5,030 nt of DNA from Nitrososphaerota archaeon (lineage in GTDB: Archaea; Thermoproteota; Nitrososphaeria; Nitrososphaerales; Gagatemarchaeaceae), in contig PLCG01000047.1 of the NCBI GenBank assembly GCA_003135575.1, positions 42,393 to 47,422 on the forward strand. The letters are read 5' to 3'. Each line of letters starts with the position of its first letter. Positions within the stretch are counted from its first letter, which is position 1. Shown here piece after piece: positions 1 through 5,030 of this stretch. The position numbers were made by a program, and so were the translations under genes. The notes under the pieces were generated by a model. It was not told the DNA's origin and did no database searches. It saw only the letters and a list, made by a program, of their open reading frames with translations.

Positions 1-1
1 T

Positions 2-283
2 ACAATGAAGGGCGGGCTGAAGGAGTTGTCCGAGTACCTAGGCGCCGAGAACATGGCCCAGCTGACAGTCGAAGTCAAGAAGGGAGAGGAGCCACGGCTC
101 ATCTGCGCGGGCTGCTTCGAGAACAAGGAACACGGGAGCCTGGTCTGCTCGTTCACGAAAGGGCTGTTGACGGGAGCAATCAAGGCGAAACGCGGAGGAA
201 GACTGCATCTCGAGCGATTGAAACAAGAGACCGGTGCGCCCGCATGCGTCTATGAAGTGAAGACGAGAGGATTCAGAGCTTGA
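2..283 (+). CDS. V4R-like (4-vinyl reductase / small-ligand-binding) domain protein, C-terminal part, 5' end outside window
   Basis: The reading frame is open to the left edge, so the ATG at 5 need not be the real start. The visible 92 residues (numbered from that ATG) look like the last part of a V4R domain. After a CxxC (C34, C37) comes a C48-S-F segment followed by a Gly-Leu-Leu-x-Gly helix (residues 53-57). A basic strand with E70 follows, ending in G77 and the C81-V-Y-E-V strand. V4R domains normally end with a Cys-x-Phe helix, a conserved Glu strand and a final Gly...Cys-x-Phe-x-Val; here one usual Cys of that last motif is replaced (about K73). The family includes the bacteriochlorophyll 4-vinyl reductase BchJ and ligand-sensing domains of regulators, and binds small hydrophobic ligands. 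No membrane segment is seen, so it is probably cytoplasmic. Its stop overlaps the start of the next gene (TTGA), implying one operon and coupled translation. The exact function is unknown. PqqD was considered and does not fit. Confidence 0.5.
   Translation, partial: TMKGGLKELSEYLGAENMAQLTVEVKKGEEPRLICAGCFENKEHGSLVCSFTKGLLTGAIKAKRGGRLHLERLKQETGAPACVYEVKTRGFRA
265..270 (+). promoter_or_regulatory. Probable ribosome binding site of the PqqC-like gene
   Basis: GAGAGG lies 9 bases before the TTG at 280, inside the end of the upstream gene. It pairs partly with the archaeal 16S 3' end (CCUCC). With the 4-base TTGA gene overlap it supports TTG 280 as the start. The same frame has a TGA at 253-255 and no ATG, GTG or TTG between that stop and 280. 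Confidence 0.45.
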
Positions 284-1092
284 GCAAGTATGAGGAGCCG
301 CGGAAGGGCTCTGGCCGTGCCAAGGCACGAGCGGCTCCGAGCTCCTCAGCATCGACGGCCCAGAGGCCGGGCAGCGAGAAGCGCCCGTTCGAGAGAGATG
401 AGTTCCTGAAGCAACTGCAGGGAAGGCTCCAAGAGAAGTACCAGGACAAGCATCCCATAATGGTGATGCTCTACTCAGGTAAGCTCACCCCTAAGCAGAT
501 CAGGGCCTGGATCATCAACAGGTTCTATCTCCAGAAGAACATCCCTCTCAAGGACGCGGCGATCCTCTCCAACTGCCCGGAGACAGAGGTGAGGAGGCTC
601 TGGATTGGAAGGATCCTGAAGCGCGAGGGGTTGGGAGGGAGCATCGGCGACGTCGACGGCTGGATAGGGTTCGCGGAAGCGGCTGGCATCGCGAAAGACG
701 ACATCCTCAGGGCTCGCTGCTTGCCTGGAGTAAGGTTCGCAATCGACGGCTACGTCAACTTCGCGAGGAAGGCCGACTGGACCGAGGGGGTGGCCGCTTC
801 GCTAATCGAATACTTCGCCAAAGGGGAACTCATAAAGAGAATCGAGGCGTTCAAGCGTCACTACCCGTGGATAGAGCCTGAGGGATACCGGTTTTTCATG
901 TCAAGGCTCGGGCAGCTCGACGAGGCCAACGAGACGACCCTAAGGATTGTCCTTCGTTACTGCAAGACCAGGGAGATGCAGCTCAAGGCCATCGACGCAG
1001 CCGTTTCCATGGCCGACATCTACTGGAGCCTTCACGACGCGATCTATGTCGCCTACGTTATCCAGGACCGCCCCCTCGCAGACTCGCTCTAG
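280..1092 (+). CDS. PqqC-like protein (TenA/PqqC helical fold), altered active site
   Basis: The 270-residue protein matches PqqC, the cofactorless oxidase that completes PQQ synthesis in bacteria. Diagnostic blocks are NRFY-x-Q-x-x-IPLKDAAI (80-95), RILxxxG (111-117), LPGVRFAxDxYxNFAR (148-163), HYPWI...GY (194-203) and WSxxDA (249-254). Against the Klebsiella enzyme from memory the alignment has one single-residue gap. Retained active-site positions are R81, Q85, K91, R111, Y158, E177, R187 and R209 (Klebsiella R50, Q54, K60, R80, Y128, E147, R157, R179). Changed positions are H24 to Q55, Y53 to L84, H84 to R115, H154 to L184, Y175 to F205 and K214 to M244. H84, H154 and Y175 are catalytically important in the bacterial enzyme, so the same reaction is doubtful. 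I therefore give no symbol. Residues 1-36 are a basic Ser/Ala-rich extension, probably disordered, not found in typical PqqC. It has no signal peptide and is cytoplasmic. It overlaps the V4R-like gene and is convergent with a PQQ-type propeller gene. It could be a divergent archaeal PqqC or a paralogue acting on another substrate. Confidence 0.85.
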   Translation: MSKYEEPRKGSGRAKARAAPSSSASTAQRPGSEKRPFERDEFLKQLQGRLQEKYQDKHPIMVMLYSGKLTPKQIRAWIINRFYLQKNIPLKDAAILSNCPETEVRRLWIGRILKREGLGGSIGDVDGWIGFAEAAGIAKDDILRARCLPGVRFAIDGYVNFARKADWTEGVAASLIEYFAKGELIKRIEAFKRHYPWIEPEGYRFFMSRLGQLDEANETTLRIVLRYCKTREMQLKAIDAAVSMADIYWSLHDAIYVAYVIQDRPLADSL

Positions 1093-1098
1093 GGCTAG

Positions 1099-1120
1099 GC
1101 GCGACTCAGAGCCGTCGCGC
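1099..1120. terminator. GC-rich hairpin at the convergent gene junction, possible bidirectional 3'-end element
   Basis: GCGCGAC (1099-1105) and GTCGCGC (1114-1120) form a perfect 7-bp stem around an 8-base loop. It lies 6 bases after the PqqC-like stop and covers the stop codon of the opposing propeller gene (TGA on the minus strand at 1108-1106). Neither side has a T-run, which archaeal RNA polymerase normally needs to terminate. It may mark or protect transcript 3' ends rather than cause termination. Confidence 0.3.
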
Positions 1121-3010
1121 GGCCTTCCTCAGCGACCTGTTCTCGATGAGCAACACGATCACGACCGCAGCCAAGACTCCTGCCGCGACCGCAGGGATGT
1201 AGCTCGTCCACGAAGGGGCGGGAGGGCTAACGAGCGTGTACGCCATCAGGTTGCCTGGAACGCCCCCGGCGAACGCGCCGTACGCGGGAGCCCCAATCAG
1301 CTGGTAGAGGTATACCCTCCCATCAGGCGCCGTGCCAAGGGTCGGGCCTTCGTATAGCGACGGACCCACGTAAAGGTCGTACGCCTGCTTCCCCGTGAAC
1401 GCATCGATGATGTGGATGCTCCCGTCCAGGCTCCCCGCGAAGATCAACCCGCCGCTCGCGGTCAGCCACCCCCTGTAAGGCACGGTCGGGATGAAGTAGC
1501 TCCAGGCCTGCGTGCCGTCTGAAGCGTGAATAGCATAGATCGTGGTATTCGCATGCTGCCAGTCCGGTTGCAGCCCCGTCACCCCCCAGACGTGGCTGCC
1601 CTCTGTCCCCACCGGAGCGACCTGTCCGAAGGTGCAGAAGTTGAAGGTCGCGACGTAGATCATCGAATACGCGAACGCGATGTCGGACTCGACCGCACCG
1701 TTCTCTCCGGGGCACTGCTTGAACTGCTTCGTCGAAGGGTAGTTGATCCAGGGAAGCGTGCCGGAGTAGTTGCCCGTCGCCACGTAGTTCGCGTTCCCGG
1801 TCAAGTTCCTCGCCACCGCGGGGGGATTGAAGTACCACAGCTTCTTCCCCGTGAGCGCATCTAGAGCGTAGACATACCCGTTCTTGCACGCCTTGAAGAC
1901 GACCTCCTGGGTGTGCCCGCCGATGGTCGCGTTCCCGAGGACGGTGTTCCAGCCGCAATCGAAGTCGAAGAGATCGTGGGGGGTCGTCTGGAAGTACCAC
2001 ATCATACTGCCGTTGTTCGCATGCAGCGCGACGACCGAGTCCGAGTAGAGGTCCGGCCCTGGCCTGAACGTCCCGTTCCAGTCCGGAGAAGCCTGCGAGG
2101 TGGAGACGAAGATGATCCCGTGGCGCGTGTCCACAACCGGGTCGCCGAAGCTAGGCCCAGCACCTGCGAGAGGCCCGCCGGTGCCCGGCCCGTTGAGGCT
2201 CAAGCTCCCCCAGTCTCCGGTTACCGGCGCCACGTTCCCATGACAGGTGGACGGAGGGCACGAGTTTGCGTCCCAGTTCGGGTCGCCGCCAGCCGCGGGG
2301 GTGACAAACCATCGCCAGAGCAAATTCCCGGTCTTGATGTCATACGCCGCGACGAAACCTCGGCCCACGTTCGTCCCTTCGGAGACGGAGCTCGTCCAGA
2401 TCATCGTGTTCCCGTCGAAGACCGGAGGCACCCCAGAAGACTTGTAGAAGCCTGTGTTCCCGGGTATCCCCTTGCATATGCCTGATATCTTCGTGACGAG
2501 CCCGCCCGTGAGCGCGTCGAGCGCAATTGCGGAGCAATCAGGCAGGCTTACCCAAATGTCACCGCGGTAGTAATTGATCCCATGCATGTGCCCAGTGAGC
2601 GGCCCGAGGGGCAGTCCTGTCGTGTTGAGCTGAGGCGCGTAGGTCCAGACCGTCTGCCCCGTCGCGCCGTTGATCGCATAGACCGTCAGGAAGTTAGTCA
2701 CGAGGTATACCGTGCCGTTGACGACGAGAGGGGGCGAGATCGACCCCTCACCCGTCACATTGAGGCCCGAGACTGGAGTGGCCGTTGGAAACGGGAACGT
2801 CCACGCGACCTGAAGATTCTGAACATTGGACGCGCCAATCTGGCTCTGGGCGACGTAATTCGTCGAGTTGGCATTGGCGTTAATCCCTGTCCAGTTCGCG
2901 GAGCCAGAGGCAGGAGAAGTCTGCGACTCTGCCGGGGTCGAAGGAAGGACTAGCGAGAAGACCAAGAGGAGCAAAAGGGCAGCTGCGAGAGGCTTGCTAA
3001 CCCGAATCAC
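1106..3010 (-). CDS. Secreted, membrane-anchored PQQ-type beta-propeller protein (quinoprotein dehydrogenase-like)
   Basis: The protein has 634 residues, close to the usual size of a PQQ alcohol dehydrogenase propeller. A signal peptide (basic start, hydrophobic core about 8-22) precedes a propeller of about eight W-type blades. Blade signatures include VYLVTNFLTVYAINGATG (101-118), RGFVAAYDIKTG (217-228), a TTPHDxFDFD block (342-351), GYVYALDALTGKKLW (378-392) and GGLIFAGSLDGSIHIIDAFTGK (starting at 520). A membrane helix (about 604-622) and a basic tail (RKAARRL) anchor it with the propeller outside. In family dehydrogenases these proteins oxidise alcohols or sugars using PQQ and Ca or a lanthanide. 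Here the usual Asn of the TGN motif appears to be Q306, the Asp of RPGDN appears shifted (P319-D320), and the Trp under PQQ may be F287. E211 may be the metal-ligand Glu with a 2-residue insertion. It has eight cysteines, including C251-x4-C256-H257, no vicinal Cys pair, and 11 extracellular N-glycosylation sequons. The start is GTG, supported by an AGGTGA ribosome binding site. PQQ binding and dehydrogenase activity are unproven. Confidence 0.88.
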   Translation of the reverse strand: MIRVSKPLAAALLLLLVFSLVLPSTPAESQTSPASGSANWTGINANANSTNYVAQSQIGASNVQNLQVAWTFPFPTATPVSGLNVTGEGSISPPLVVNGTVYLVTNFLTVYAINGATGQTVWTYAPQLNTTGLPLGPLTGHMHGINYYRGDIWVSLPDCSAIALDALTGGLVTKISGICKGIPGNTGFYKSSGVPPVFDGNTMIWTSSVSEGTNVGRGFVAAYDIKTGNLLWRWFVTPAAGGDPNWDANSCPPSTCHGNVAPVTGDWGSLSLNGPGTGGPLAGAGPSFGDPVVDTRHGIIFVSTSQASPDWNGTFRPGPDLYSDSVVALHANNGSMMWYFQTTPHDLFDFDCGWNTVLGNATIGGHTQEVVFKACKNGYVYALDALTGKKLWYFNPPAVARNLTGNANYVATGNYSGTLPWINYPSTKQFKQCPGENGAVESDIAFAYSMIYVATFNFCTFGQVAPVGTEGSHVWGVTGLQPDWQHANTTIYAIHASDGTQAWSYFIPTVPYRGWLTASGGLIFAGSLDGSIHIIDAFTGKQAYDLYVGPSLYEGPTLGTAPDGRVYLYQLIGAPAYGAFAGGVPGNLMAYTLVSPPAPSWTSYIPAVAAGVLAAVVIVLLIENRSLRKAARRL

Positions 3011-3016
3011 GCCTGG

Positions 3017-3022
3017 TCACCT
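3017..3022 (-). promoter_or_regulatory. Ribosome binding site deciding the GTG start of the propeller gene
   Basis: On the minus strand AGGTGA stands 6 bases before the GTG at 3010. It is complementary to the archaeal 16S 3' end (UCACCU). The spacing and a good signal peptide immediately after the GTG support this start. Confidence 0.7.
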
Positions 3023-3049
3023 TCTCTCCATCGTCGTCAGGCCTCTCCA

Positions 3050-3056
3050 CTTTAAG
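3050..3056 (-). promoter_or_regulatory. Probable archaeal TATA element of the propeller gene
   Basis: Minus-strand CTTAAAG lies 39 bases before the GTG start. With the usual archaeal distance of about 25 bases from TATA box to transcript start, transcription would begin near 3027. The leader would then be about 15-20 bases and would just hold the AGGTGA ribosome binding site. ACGGTC lies four bases upstream of the box. Called from sequence and spacing only. Confidence 0.45.
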
Positions 3057-3093
3057 CTTGGACCGTCGAATCGTCCCTCGCGCTCGGAACGGT

Positions 3094-3100
3094 CTTAAAG
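3094..3100 (+). promoter_or_regulatory. Probable archaeal TATA element of the transporter gene
   Basis: CTTAAAG is identical to the box facing the other way at 3056-3050. It ends 24 bases before the TTG start at 3125, so the predicted transcript would begin at or within a few bases of the start codon. No Shine-Dalgarno-like sequence lies between 3101 and 3124, which fits a leaderless mRNA. ACGGTC sits directly upstream and overlaps the box by one base. Confidence 0.45.
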
Positions 3101-3124
3101 GGCAGAATCTTCCGCACCGCAGCT

Positions 3125-4618
3125 TTGGAAGCACTGGCGAAGCGCCGCAAGTGGTTCTCCCTCTCAGCGGTGAATCTCGGCAACTTCGTTCCGCCGCTCG
3201 ACACCGGGATAATGTCGCTGATACTCCCCACCGTTTCTAGAAGCCTGAACGCGGACATCCAGATAGTCATTTGGGTGCCACTCGTGTCCCTCATTATCAC
3301 CGCAGCCTTCATGCCGATATTCGGGAGGTTCTCGGACGCTCACGGAAGGAAGCGCTACTTCATCCTGGGGCTGGGTCTCTTCGCAATCGGCGCCTACCTC
3401 TCCGGGAACTCCTTGACGATTTACGAGCTTCTGATTTACAGGGTAATCCAGTCCTTGGGAGGAGCATTCATTCTCTCCAACGGGAGGGCCTTGATCGTCG
3501 ATGCGTTCGAGCCGAGGGAGCGGGGCTTCGCCCTTGGGACCCACATATCGGTCATCTACATCGCGATGACGGTAGGCGTGGCGATTACGGGGACCGTGGT
3601 CAACGTGACCCAGGCGATAGGCTGGAGGTACGTCTTCTACGCAAGCGCTTCCATCGCCGCCATCTCGATTCCACTCTCTCTCGTCGCTCTTCGTGAAAGT
3701 CCGAAGAACCTCAAGATCAGGACTGACTGGCTCGGCGCTGTTTTCTTCGCAGGGGCGCTGAGCTCCGCGCTCGTCACCTTGACCGCCTACGCCAACGGCA
3801 CTAGCGCGATCAACATCTATATCCAAGATATCTACATCCCTCTCATCAATTACTTCGTCCATCTCAATCAGGCGATTTCTATCCCGATATCGTCGATAGC
3901 GATAGTCGGCATCGCCTCGACTGCGTTCTTCATAGTCCAAGAGCGCAGGACGTCGCAGCCCCTGATCAACTTCCATACCTTCAGGACGAACACGATGTTC
4001 GCGTCCACGAACTTCGCAGCCCTCTTCCTCTACATGTCGCACTACAGCACGCTGATTCTGCTTTCCTTCTATCTGGAGATAATCAGGGGAATCAACCCCT
4101 TCACGGCAGGCCTTATCCTGACGGTGGAGCCTCTGTCAGTCACGATTTTCGCGCTCTTTGGGGGATGGATAGCAGGCAAGACCGGGAGCCGCGACCCTGC
4201 AATCGCCGGCCTCGGGATAGTCGTCCTGTCCTTGATTCTACTTGGGACGCTCAACCAGGAATCCTCGACCTATCTCATCTCCTTCTTGCTCGCTATGTTG
4301 GGCGCCGGCGTGGGTATTTTTGCCCCGGGCAACACCAACGCCAACCTTGCCTCGGTCCCCCCTGGGGATCGCGCGCTCGCCAACGGAATCCTCGGCATGA
4401 TGAGGCACACTGGGCAAAGCGTCAGCCTCGCACTGGGGAGCATCCTGATCAGCCTCGCGCTTTTCAATGGCGGAGTCCTCGGAGGTACCTTCACGCCTCC
4501 TCAATACATTTGGGCAATGGATCTCACCTTCGTCTTGGGTGCGGTCCTCGCGGGAGTGGCGGCCGTTTTCGCTTACAAGGGAAGAGAGCTTAGCGGTTCG
4601 GCACGCGAGGTTGCGTAG
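3125..4618 (+). CDS. Major facilitator superfamily transporter, DHA2 (EmrB/QacA-like) drug/solute:H+ antiporter type
   Basis: This 497-residue membrane protein has a hydrophobicity pattern suggesting 12-14 helices. A short basic cytoplasmic start (KRRK, 6-9) precedes helix 1, which carries the LD motif (L25-D26) and the ILP motif (33-35) of the DHA2 group. Motif A, GRFSDAHGRKR (67-77, D71, R75), lies between helices 2 and 3. A motif-B-like R106-V-I-Q-S-L-G-G follows in helix 4, and E129-x2-E132-R133-G134 leads into helix 5. Motif C of antiporters is poorly kept: the usual Gly-Pro is replaced by GVAITG (151-156), before the typical GWRYVF (166-171). A hydrophobic loop of about 30 residues (223-251) between helices 7 and 8 is longer than usual. 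The family exports drugs, metabolites or lipids using the proton gradient; the substrate cannot be told here. The TTG start fits a leaderless transcript from the TATA element at 3094, and no other start codon lies between the basic N-terminus and that promoter. The gene is divergent from one propeller gene and overlaps the end of another by 29 bp. Confidence 0.9.
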   Translation: MEALAKRRKWFSLSAVNLGNFVPPLDTGIMSLILPTVSRSLNADIQIVIWVPLVSLIITAAFMPIFGRFSDAHGRKRYFILGLGLFAIGAYLSGNSLTIYELLIYRVIQSLGGAFILSNGRALIVDAFEPRERGFALGTHISVIYIAMTVGVAITGTVVNVTQAIGWRYVFYASASIAAISIPLSLVALRESPKNLKIRTDWLGAVFFAGALSSALVTLTAYANGTSAINIYIQDIYIPLINYFVHLNQAISIPISSIAIVGIASTAFFIVQERRTSQPLINFHTFRTNTMFASTNFAALFLYMSHYSTLILLSFYLEIIRGINPFTAGLILTVEPLSVTIFALFGGWIAGKTGSRDPAIAGLGIVVLSLILLGTLNQESSTYLISFLLAMLGAGVGIFAPGNTNANLASVPPGDRALANGILGMMRHTGQSVSLALGSILISLALFNGGVLGGTFTPPQYIWAMDLTFVLGAVLAGVAAVFAYKGRELSGSAREVA

Positions 4619-5030
4619 GACCCCGCCTCTTCAGCAGCGTATACATCACGAGGACCACCACCACTACTCCGAGAACTATGATTATCACTTGCTGGAGGTC
4701 GATACCGCTGGAGCAAGTTGCGCCAGAGCAAGTAGTGGTTGTTTGTTGGCAGCCACTGGGTCCACACCAGTAGGCGACCAGGACACCCGGAGTGGCGTTC
4801 GGAAGGTCGCCGCCTCCAGCGGGTGCGAAGACCATCATGTTGGAAGATCTGCTGATATCCCGTGCTAGGGACACTCCTGCAGCTCCAACTCCGCCGAGGC
4901 TCAGGCTGTTGATTAGCGCCCCAGTCTGTTGATTAAGCTCGTATAGTATTCCGCCTCTGTCGACTACGTACACGACTCCGCCGCTGGTCACGGCAGCCGA
5001 GCCTTGATACCGGTCGGGCATGTTATAGTG
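4590..5030 (-). CDS. Second surface-anchored PQQ-type propeller protein, C-terminal 146 residues, 5' end outside window
   Basis: The frame is open to the right edge; the ATG at 5021 sits mid-domain and is unlikely to be the start. Numbered from it, residues 5-45 hold a final propeller blade: GGVVYVVDRGGILYELNQQTG (14-34) is a PQQ-like repeat ending in the usual aromatic-x-Leu-x-x-x-x-Gly turn. After a Gly/Ala-rich stretch and VLVAY (80-84) comes a Cys/Thr-rich stalk with two CX4C pairs (C86/C91 and C98/C103) separated by four threonines. A strongly hydrophobic helix (111-130) and a KRRG tail (131-134) complete the anchor, putting the propeller outside the cell. This matches the architecture of the propeller protein at 1106-3010, so the two are probably related quinoprotein-like surface proteins. 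The stop codon lies inside the 3' end of the transporter gene on the other strand. The N-terminal domains, any catalytic residues and the promoter are not visible, so enzyme activity cannot be judged. Confidence 0.75.
   Translation of the reverse strand, partial: HYNMPDRYQGSAAVTSGGVVYVVDRGGILYELNQQTGALINSLSLGGVGAAGVSLARDISRSSNMMVFAPAGGGDLPNATPGVLVAYWCGPSGCQQTTTTCSGATCSSGIDLQQVIIIVLGVVVVVLVMYTLLKRRGPTQPRVPNR

Larger units (their letters stand above)
3050..3100. repeat. Nested inverted repeats spanning the divergent promoters
   Basis: The outer arms are CTTTAAG (3050-3056) and CTTAAAG (3094-3100), perfect reverse complements that are also the two outward-facing TATA candidates. The inner arms are GACCGT (3061-3066) and ACGGTC (3089-3094), also perfect reverse complements, with 22 bases between them. 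The gap between outer and inner arm differs on the two sides: four bases on the left, and a one-base overlap on the right. The inner hexamers sit where BRE elements or an operator for a dimeric regulator would lie. Confidence 0.5.

Noticed and set aside
2..283. PqqD as identity of the truncated first gene, because of size and position before pqqC
   Set aside because: The winged-helix PqqD pattern (short acidic strands, a Leu-Asn core and an Asp-Gly-x-Thr/Ser turn) is not seen. The Cys-x-Phe...Gly...Cys-x-Tyr-Glu-Val ending fits V4R better, and the frame is open upstream.
38..458. Minus-strand open frames opposite the first two genes
   Set aside because: No family features. The plus-strand genes are supported by the TTGA overlap and the PqqC motifs.
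1323..2485. Several open frames of 110-225 codons overlapping the propeller gene on both strands
   Set aside because: They are Arg/Pro/His-rich, have no recognisable motif, and lie wholly inside a gene with clear propeller repeats and a signal peptide.
3164..4042. 292-codon open frame on the minus strand, antisense to the transporter
   Set aside because: The product is highly charged, without domain features, and mirrors the codon bias of the transporter gene, whose membrane motifs are unmistakable. It is a shadow frame.
5019..5021. ATG at 5021 as the true start of the right-hand propeller gene
   Set aside because: The frame stays open to the edge and the ATG is followed by neither a signal peptide nor a complete propeller, so the gene is cut by the window.
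1..5030. tRNA or rRNA genes, CRISPR arrays, insertion sequences, attachment sites and origins
   Set aside because: I saw no cloverleaf with a T-loop, no spaced direct repeats, no transposase-like protein and no terminal inverted repeats. The window is almost fully filled by protein genes.

Overview
The window looks like a chromosomal segment from a mesophilic, fairly GC-rich archaeon, most plausibly a Nitrososphaeria/Thaumarchaeota-like or Thermoplasmatota-like soil or water lineage. The evidence is a ribosome binding site reading AGGTGA, matching the archaeal 16S 3' end; TTAAAG-type TATA elements at archaeal spacing; TTG and GTG starts; frequent AGG arginine codons; and extracellular proteins anchored by a C-terminal membrane helix with a basic tail. 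The lineage is an inference; no rRNA or other marker gene is present.

Layout, left to right. A truncated V4R-like domain gene enters from the left edge (+ strand to 283). It overlaps by four bases (TTGA) a PqqC-family gene (280-1092, +). Thirteen bases later, in convergent orientation, ends a long gene (1106-3010, -) for a secreted, membrane-anchored PQQ-type beta-propeller protein of 634 residues. A 114-bp divergent promoter region with two mirror-image CTTAAAG boxes separates it from a DHA2-type major facilitator transporter gene (3125-4618, +). The transporter gene overlaps by 29 bp, tail to tail, the 3' end of another gene (4590 to the right edge, -). That gene encodes the C-terminus of a second PQQ-type propeller protein with a Cys/Thr-rich stalk and a membrane anchor. 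Coding density is about 98 percent, and no gene-free stretch exceeds 115 bp.

The theme is quinoprotein biology: a homologue of the last enzyme of pyrroloquinoline quinone (PQQ) synthesis lies beside two cell-surface proteins of the fold used by PQQ dehydrogenases, plus an exporter-type transporter. The most notable point is that the key residues look wrong for the textbook functions. The PqqC-like protein aligns almost without gaps to bacterial PqqC, yet lacks six recognised active-site residues, including all three active-site histidines compared. The complete propeller protein appears to lack the usual Asn and Asp of the metal/catalytic site. Both may therefore be family members with changed chemistry or ligand. 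Alignments were made by eye from memory of the families.
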